A stretch of DNA of 64,000 nucleotides. Source: Hetaerina americana. Taxonomy: Eukaryota; Arthropoda; Insecta; Odonata; Calopterygidae. Shown in pieces: positions 58,400-64,000 of this stretch. How positions within the stretch are numbered: the stretch's first letter is position 1; each line of letters starts with the position of its first letter. The position numbers and the translations under genes were made by a program. The notes below the pieces were generated by a model, which had not been told where the DNA came from, searched no databases, and worked only from the letters and a program-made list of their open reading frames with translations. The stretch covers positions 24,289,490 to 24,353,489 of the forward strand of contig JAKTNV010000001.1 in assembly GCA_022747635.1 (NCBI GenBank), given 5' to 3'.

Positions 58400-58867
58400 T
58401 AAGGACGTATGAGTTAGGATGATAAGGAAAGATTGGGGAAAACTTTTATCTGGAGTTCGATTTTGTACGACGTGGAAATCCATTCGTTGTGGAAAGATGT
58501 GAGCAAGAAGATAGGCTTGTTGTGGGGAAGGATGGATAAGGTGAAACGGACAGAAATGAAAACAAACGGCGAAGTGGGCGAGAAGGGGGATTGCCGGGAG
58601 AAATCAAAAGAAGGAAGGAATGATGAATAATATTGATCGGCAGTGAGATGATGAAGACTGTAATAGAGGGGAGAATGTTAGGCAAATGAGGAAAGGACAG
58701 AAATAGGTTAGGGATTTTTGACGGGATGAAAGGAGGAAGGAAGTAATATAGTAGGTAAGAAGAGGGACTTGTTGTAGAGTAGTATGTTGGCTTGTGTTTT
58801 TTTAGGAGAGACAAAACATTTATTTGGTACTTGTGCCCATCCAAAACCTACCTTAACCGGTAGATTA

Positions 58868-58868
<1 letters not shown>
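58400..58868 (+). mobile_element. RTE-like LINE 3' relic ending in (TA)n
   Basis: ggaaggatggataaggtgaaa (RMDKVK), ggggagaatgttaggcaaat, ttttgacgggatgaaaggagg (FDGMKGG), then an unusually well-kept terminus: cccatccaaaacctacc, ttaaccggtagattacc, then TA. Confidence 0.85.
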
Positions 58869-58937
<69 letters not shown>

Positions 58938-59008
58938 TATACATATATATGTATATGTGTTTGTATATGTATATATGTCTATGTGTATATTTATGTATAT
59001 ATGTGTGC

Positions 59009-59056
<48 letters not shown>
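58869..59056. repeat. (TA)n microsatellite, left of the giant palindrome
   Basis: Two pure TA blocks (58870-58930, 59015-59056) joined by degenerate TA/TG. A LINE 3' end lies on its left, a PLE 3' end on its right. Confidence 0.96.
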
Positions 59057-59062
<6 letters not shown>

Positions 59063-59136
59063 GGCTGACACAACATAACACAAATAGAAAAGAATAGACA
59101 CATATAAAAGAACACTTACACGGTAAATTGTTCGAG

Positions 59137-59166
59137 CTTTCGGCCCTCTCAGGGGCCTTCTTCAAG
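59137..59166 (-). other. PLE terminal hairpin, left arm
   Basis: Minus strand: cttgaagaa, stem GGCCC/GGGCC, GAAAG. Identical to the right-arm hairpin at 60801-60830; here the first C is followed by TT, so the CUGAnGA box is imperfect. Confidence 0.6.
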
Positions 59167-59252
59167 AGAGACTGAAAATATGCTATGGAACAGGAGAGGG
59201 GAAAGAGTTATGGGCGTGGAGGGGAGGTGTGGAGGGAATGCTGGGAGGGAAG

Positions 59253-59951
59253 TTAAATATGGCGGTTAAGGGTGGGAATTTTAAAGGAACGGAAGGATAG
59301 TATGTAGGCGGATTCACGAGTTCTCACCTCTATGTTGGTAGCTGAATCAGGTAGGGATTCTAGGATGCTGAGGGAAAAACACTGGTCGAATGAAAGGTTG
59401 TGGGAATTGGCGTGTGAAGGGATAGGAAGAGAAGAGAGTGAGGCAGAATTACAGGAGTACCGGTGATTATTCATTCGGATGGATAAGGGGGTAATGCATT
59501 CACCTATGTAGAAGGAAGTGCAATGCTTGCATGATAAAAGATAAATAATATTTTTTGAGAGGCAATTAGCGTGGGAATGAGGTGGGGGGGCTATGAGGGG
59601 ATGTAGGGAGAGGGGAGTAGGCATAATAAGAGGACAGGTTTTACATCGGGGGCGGTTGCAAGTTGGGGAAATATTGGGAAATTTGTCACGGGGGGGCGCC
59701 AAAGGGTTGGTGGATCTCAGAAGGTTTTTGAGATTGGCGGGTCGTCTGTATGCGATAGATGGGCATTGGGGTAGTAAGGATGAGGTCGCGTCATTGTCAT
59801 GTAAAATTGGGAACAGTTCTTTAAGGAGGGTTTTCAGTCTGTGTGATCCGGGGTAATAGGTGGTGCAAAGGTTGAGTCCTGCGTCAGATGTGGGCTTGTT
59901 ATTGTGTGGTGTGTGTGGTCGGGTGGAACGGTGGATTTTATTTCGTAGCAA
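59253..59951 (-). pseudogene. PLE protein C-terminus with GIY-YIG nuclease (left arm)
   Basis: 232 codons from ATG 59951 to the stop at 59253; the frame is 5'-truncated, so that ATG need not be the start. Residues 98-106 CNRPRCKTC form the Cys-rich motif. The nuclease runs from about 135: IYLLSCKHCTSFYIGECITP (CxxC 141-144, YIG 148-150), SIRMNNHRYSC (Arg159, His163), TRESAYI with the likely catalytic Glu213. Key residues are all present. The reverse transcriptase and N-terminal domains are absent, so the element cannot move alone. Confidence 0.9.
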
Positions 59952-60001
59952 CTTTTCTGGGTAACCGCGTTTGAGGAGTGCAAGGTGTAGATTGGGTGTA
60001 G

Positions 60002-60714
60002 GTTACCCAGAAAAGTTGCTACGAAATAAAATCCACCGTTCCACCCGACCACACACACCACACAATAACAAGCCCACATCTGACGCAGGACTCAACCTTT
60101 GCACCACCTATTACCCCGGATCACACAGACTGAAAACCCTCCTTAAAGAACTGTTCCCAATTTTACATGACAATGACGCGACCTCATCCTTACTACCCCA
60201 ATGCCCATCTATCGCATACAGACGACCCGCCAATCTCAAAAACCTTCTGAGATCCACCAACCCTTTGGCGCCCCCCCGTGACAAATTTCCCAATATTTCC
60301 CCAACTTGCAACCGCCCCCGATGTAAAACCTGTCCTCTTATTATGCCTACTCCCCTCTCCCTACATCCCCTCATAGCCCCCCCACCTCGTTCCCACGCTA
60401 ATTGCCTCTCAAAAAATATTATTTATCTTTTATCATGCAAGCATTGCACTTCCTTCTACATAGGTGAATGCATTACCCCCTTATCCATCCGAATGAATAA
60501 TCACCGGTACTCCTGTAATTCTGCCTCACTCTCTTCTCTTCCTATCCCTTCACACGCCAATTCCCACAACCTTTCATTCGACCAGTGTTTTTCCCTCAGC
60601 ATCCTAGAATCCCTACCTGATTCAGCTACCAACATAGAGGTGAGAACTCGTGAATCCGCCTACATACTATCCTTCCGTTCCTTTAAAATTCCCACCCTTA
60701 ACCGCCATATTTAA
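60002..60714 (+). pseudogene. PLE protein C-terminus with GIY-YIG nuclease (right arm)
   Basis: Mirror copy of the left-arm frame, stop at 60712-60714; one residue differs (PPPRSHANC here, PPPHSHANC there). The open frame also runs upstream through the spacer to an ATG at 59971, which is chance. Head-to-head arrangement leaves no room for a promoter or RT domain between the arms. Confidence 0.9.
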
Positions 60715-60800
60715 CTTCCCTCCCAGCATTCCCTCCACACCTCCCCTCCACGCCCATAACTCTTTCCCCTCTCCTGTTCCATAGCATATTTTCAGTCTCT

Positions 60801-60830
60801 CTTGAAGAAGGCCCCTGAGAGGGCCGAAAG
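60801..60830 (+). other. PLE terminal hairpin, right arm
   Basis: cttgaagaa, stem GGCCC (60810-60814)/GGGCC (60821-60825), GAAA 60826-60829. Confidence 0.6.
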
Positions 60831-60943
60831 CTCGAACAATTTACCGTGTAAGTGTTCTTTTATATGTGTCTATTCTTTTCTATTTGTGTTATGTTGTGTC
60901 AGCCAATTATTGTGCCGCTCGTATGAGTTTTTCCGTACAATCG

Positions 60944-60944
<1 letters not shown>

Positions 60945-61020
<76 letters not shown>
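60945..61020. repeat. (TA)n microsatellite, right of the giant palindrome
   Basis: Pure TA of about 75 bases, 34 bases beyond the right arm; another PLE end follows on its right. Confidence 0.97.
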
Positions 61021-61021
<1 letters not shown>

Positions 61022-61163
61022 ATGATGTAGAAGTACTCACGAGAGCTGTGTACATTTGGACGACGAAATAGAACACAAAAATAAAATAAGTAACCCGTAA
61101 AAGGGCACATTTCAGAAAGTTAAAACTGTCGGCCTTCTCTGAGGCCTTCTTCAGGCTGACCTG
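61021..61163 (-). mobile_element. PLE 3' end, another copy
   Basis: Starts at the (TA)n edge; tail with gaaatagaacacaaaaa; hairpin on the minus strand at 61154-61126: CTGAAGA, A, GGCC/GGCC, then GACA in place of GAAA. Faces the palindrome's right arm across the (TA)n. No coding part. Confidence 0.65.
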
Positions 61164-61229
61164 ACGAAAATTTTAAAATGGAGTGTGCTTCGTTAAGGCG
61201 CGAAAACTTCGTCTTTGAAGCAAGTTGAT

Positions 61230-61505
61230 AAGGGTAGATTTAAGTCTTTTGAAATGTGAGCTTGAGGAAGGATGGAAAAGGTGGAAATGGCAGGAAAGAA
61301 AACAAACGAGGTAGTGCTAGGAATGGTGGGGAGAGGGATACGATTGTGGGGAGAAATCTCATGTAGGTAGAGAAAATGAATTTAGACAATTTTTGTTGCC
61401 GATGAGATGTTGAATGCTGTGATACTGAGGGGAGAATATTAGACAAACGTGGAAGGGGTAAATATAGAATACGATTTTATAAGGTAGGTATAAAGTAATA
61501 AAATC
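61230..61505 (+). mobile_element. RTE-like LINE 3' relic
   Basis: agatttaagtcttttgaaatg (RFKSFEM), ggatggaaaaggtggaaatgg (RMEKVEM), aacgaggtagtgctaggaatgg (NEVVLGM), ggggagaatattagacaaac. Confidence 0.8.
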
Positions 61506-62393
61506 TGAAGGCAATAATTTAGGTCAAACATATGGATGTTTATCGCGATACGTAGAAAATAATAGGCTTTAACGGAGTGTCCAAAATAACACCTTTGTCA
61601 GCCTTCGTTAGCGGTTACAACTGCAATCTCACACCGTGAAGATCACTGATCTAGAAATCAGCTGTAGTTACTACACTCTGAGGACGACTGTGACCAACGT
61701 AATTGAATAATTTCTTCGGTACTTAATGCATGCACAAGAGATATTATGATTACAAAGACGCAATCATATACAAAGGGACCACGAGAAGCTGATTTCCTGC
61801 TTAAATCTCCGGGTGCAACGCGACTCTCCAAACGTGAGATCATTAGCACAGGGGCGGATTTTCCAAATTTGCATGTTACCGCGGGGGCCGTGACGGCATT
61901 AATTCGCTCGTCGTTGAGCGAACCCAAAGGGGGAGAGGGGGGTGGTTGGAGCGGCCAATGTGCTTGTGGTTGGCTTTTGACCATTCTTCTCCTCCTCGAT
62001 ATCTCCCACCAACTTTCAGACCTAATCCGAAACGGCCAGTCGACCTTAATTTGTCAAAGCACCAATCTTTTTGCCCGCGGAGAAATTCGTGTATGCTAAG
62101 CCGCTACATACATACACACGCATACCCCTTTTTCCGCTCGCCCCTTCCCCCCTCCATACCTCCTAACCATGCGCGCGTACATCCAGCAATGCGGCACTGA
62201 TTTTTTGGCTGGAATCATTTAATACCCTAACACCTTTCCCATCACTCGAGGGATTTCCTCGAAACAACATAGGAATGCATTGGAATTTTCTCAACAAAAA
62301 AAAACGCAATTGGGATTAAAAATTTGGTTATAGATGTGTGCAATAAAAAATTAACACTTTGCATGAAATGGTCCGCGGTTTGAAGGGTTTAAG
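61506..62393. other. No recognised gene
   Basis: Moderately GC-rich at 61780-62190 with overlapping frames on both strands; no domain seen. Confidence 0.4.
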
Positions 62394-62615
62394 AGTTAAT
62401 TCAAAAGTTATGTGGATTAATATGGAAATAAGCCTAGTTTGGAGTAATTACTCGTCGAGGAATCGTACATATCCCTTTAGGGAAACTTGAAAAGGGTATG
62501 AAGTTGGGGAGTCAATTCAAAAGGAATGTGTATTTATGAGGAAATAATTCTCTTTGGGCTTAAAATTCTTCATGGAAACGTATATATCACCATAAGGGAC
62601 TTGAAAAGGGTATCC
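62394..62615 (+). repeat. Divergent tandem duplication, period about 116 bp
   Basis: agttaattcaaaag ... acttgaaaagggtat (62394-62500) and agtcaattcaaaag ... acttgaaaagggtat (62510-62615). Interiors differ strongly; a third start (aattcaaaggg) follows. Confidence 0.75.
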
Positions 62616-63059
62616 AAATTCAAAGGGATATAGGAAATGTAAGCCATGGAGCGATTCCTGGAGCTGCAGTTTATTAGGATAAGGATTAGAGCTGAGGTTT
62701 TTCGGTGGCTTTCACAGTGAAGTCAGATCAACGATCGCCTTTCCTACGGCGAATTTCTCTTAAATTTCATCCCGTCGGATTTTTTTTTGTTAAATTTTGC
62801 TTCTCTTGGCAAGTTCGTTCGTAAAGCTTGGCAATCCGCCAAGCATGTTCAATATTAAGGTCATTCTCACCCCCGCTGTGACCTAGCACTATTTAATCTT
62901 AGGTTTTACTTTGAGCATGACGTTTTGGTGATCACGTGAATGTCATATTTTAATTGAGGTCAGATAATAATCTTGAGTAAGCAGGAATTGAAAAAGACTT
63001 GAAGAAGTTTTACGTTCCAAATCGAGTGTTGGCATATGAATGGAATAGGGTCAGATTAG
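62616..63059. other. No recognised feature
   Basis: AT-rich sequence. Confidence 0.4.
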
Positions 63060-63295
63060 TGTCATTCGATGGCTTTTTGTTGTATAACACTGCGATAGAG
63101 GAGAGAACGTGAGGAAAACGAGGAAGGGGAATAGGATAGAGGCATATTGGGCAGAATGAAGAGAGGAAAGAAGCATTGAAGAAGGCTCTATCGTGGTTTT
63201 GGAAGTCAGGCTGAGTCTTTTTAGACAAAGCTTAAAAATGTTACGACGTTGGTATGTCTACATCCGAAATATACCTTAAAAGGTAGGTAACCATT
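63060..63295 (+). mobile_element. RTE-like LINE 3' relic to its terminus
   Basis: aacactgcgatagaggagaga, gaggcatattgggcagaatga (ILGRM), terminus acatccgaaatatacctta, aaaggtaggtaacc. Confidence 0.7.
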
Positions 63296-63329
63296 AGGTT
63301 AAGTGAGTGACCAAGTGAGGAGTTTGAGA

Positions 63330-63740
63330 AAACACTAGTGAAATCTTTGGTATGGAGCGTTGTTTTGTTCAGCTCTGTCTATCATCTTGTTTCAACTTGT
63401 TCGTTGAAACAAAATGATAAACGTATATTAGAGGCTTTTGAGATAATATGGGTGTGGATAAGGTTGGAAAAAAGGTGAAATGGAAGGACAACAAATGAGA
63501 AAGTACAAGAGATTAACGGAGGAGGAGAGAAAGGGTTATTGGTAGAAATCTAGATGATACAGGAAAGATGGATGCAAAGTATTTTGATTGGCGAAGGGAA
63601 GCTGAATTATACCTGTACATGCAATATAGAGGGTTGAAAGTTAGGATAGCGAAAAGGTTATAGTCGTGGGATAGCCATGTTAGACGAATTAAAGGAAGGT
63701 AGAATATATGCAGAATTGAAGAACGGTTTAATTTTAATAC
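63330..63740 (+). mobile_element. RTE-like LINE 3' relic
   Basis: aaatctttggtatggagcg (KSLVWS), attagaggcttttgagata (LEAFEI), acaggaaagatggatgc, tgttagacgaattaaagga (MLDELKE). Lies in tandem behind the relic at 63060-63295. Confidence 0.75.
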
Positions 63741-63801
63741 AGGGTGTCTCCTCATTTTGTGTTGTTCTGTTATATTTCGGCGTTTATATGCATTAATGTT
63801 T

Positions 63802-63805
<4 letters not shown>

Positions 63806-63859
<54 letters not shown>
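63806..63859. repeat. (TA)n microsatellite
   Basis: Pure TA of about 50 bases. Confidence 0.97.
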
Positions 63860-63860
<1 letters not shown>

Positions 63861-64000
63861 GTTGTTTCATGCATATCTTGTGTGGTCTACAATCATGTAC
63901 AAACTTTGACAGCAACAAACAATATAAGAGCACATAAAAAGATCACTGCGCTTAAATCCACACAAATGAGACTTTTGTTTAAAAGAAAATGTATTTTAAA
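63860..64000 (-). mobile_element. Possible PLE tail running off the window
   Basis: Follows (TA)n; gagcacataaaaagatcac resembles the PLE tail at 1806-1826 (gaacacataaaaagaacat). The hairpin, if present, would lie near or beyond the window end. Confidence 0.3.

Larger units (their letters stand above)
59057..60910. repeat. Giant palindrome of two PLE 3' ends, 910-bp arms
   Basis: Arms 59057-59966 and 60001-60910 are reverse complements around a 34-bp spacer. The only mismatch I saw is t59578 against g60389 (expected a). Each arm reads outward: GIY-YIG frame, pyrimidine-rich UTR, hairpin, tail, (TA)n. Such identity means a very recent event, arm-to-arm gene conversion, or an assembly artefact. 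Confidence 0.95.

Noticed and set aside
59971..60001. An ATG-initiated PLE protein beginning at 59971
   Set aside because: The ATG lies in the palindrome spacer; the left-arm copy lacks these residues, so the extension is chance.

Overview
The window looks like nuclear DNA of a repeat-rich animal, most likely an arthropod. The evidence is indirect: an AT-rich background, spliceosomal-style DNA with no dense reading frames, and the retroelement mix (RTE-like and Jockey-like LINEs, Penelope-like elements with a GIY-YIG nuclease, mariner relics, tRNA-derived SINEs). I cannot name the species. I recognise no intact host protein-coding gene, rRNA, functional tRNA, CRISPR array or bacterial-type operon. 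The strongest coding signals all belong to transposable elements, and nearly all of these are broken.

Layout: 1-2000 holds a Penelope-like (PLE) 3' end, a LINE reverse transcriptase fragment that folds back on itself, an internally deleted mariner with perfect 26-bp terminal inverted repeats, and a palindrome of two PLE ends. 2600-4070 holds a tRNA-SINE copy and two tandem Jockey-like LINE 3' ends. 7360-11170 holds the best LINE copy (endonuclease plus deleted reverse transcriptase, minus strand), bounded at both sides by (TA)n. 11400-12061 is a mariner transposase pseudogene. 13230-14345 holds a fold-back repeat, a SINE copy with readable A and B boxes, and a head-to-head pair from a second SINE family. 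17000-31400 is sparse: LINE 3' relics, (TA)n arrays, another PLE-end palindrome (20922-21109) and two GC/CpG-rich patches. 32440-33310 nests a Jockey-like 3' end inside a PLE 3' end, followed by a mariner tail. 34600-48260 is a graveyard of LINE 3' ends. 51460-52150 is a degenerate CGAT-rich tract. 52955-53771 is a PLE 3' end with a clear GIY-YIG domain. 56330-63740 again carries LINE relics plus the most striking object, a 910-bp-arm palindrome of two PLE 3' ends (59057-60910) in which I saw only one mismatch.

Unifying theme: (TA)n microsatellites repeatedly begin exactly where a retroelement 3' end stops, and several loci show the order (TA)n, PLE end, short spacer, inverted PLE end, (TA)n. 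Most PLE ends carry a compact hairpin of the form CTGAnGA, one unpaired base, stem, GAAA. This resembles the hammerhead-ribozyme core known from Penelope-like elements but departs from it by that extra base. This architecture is what I would follow up first. All translations and alignments were done by eye; no database search was possible.
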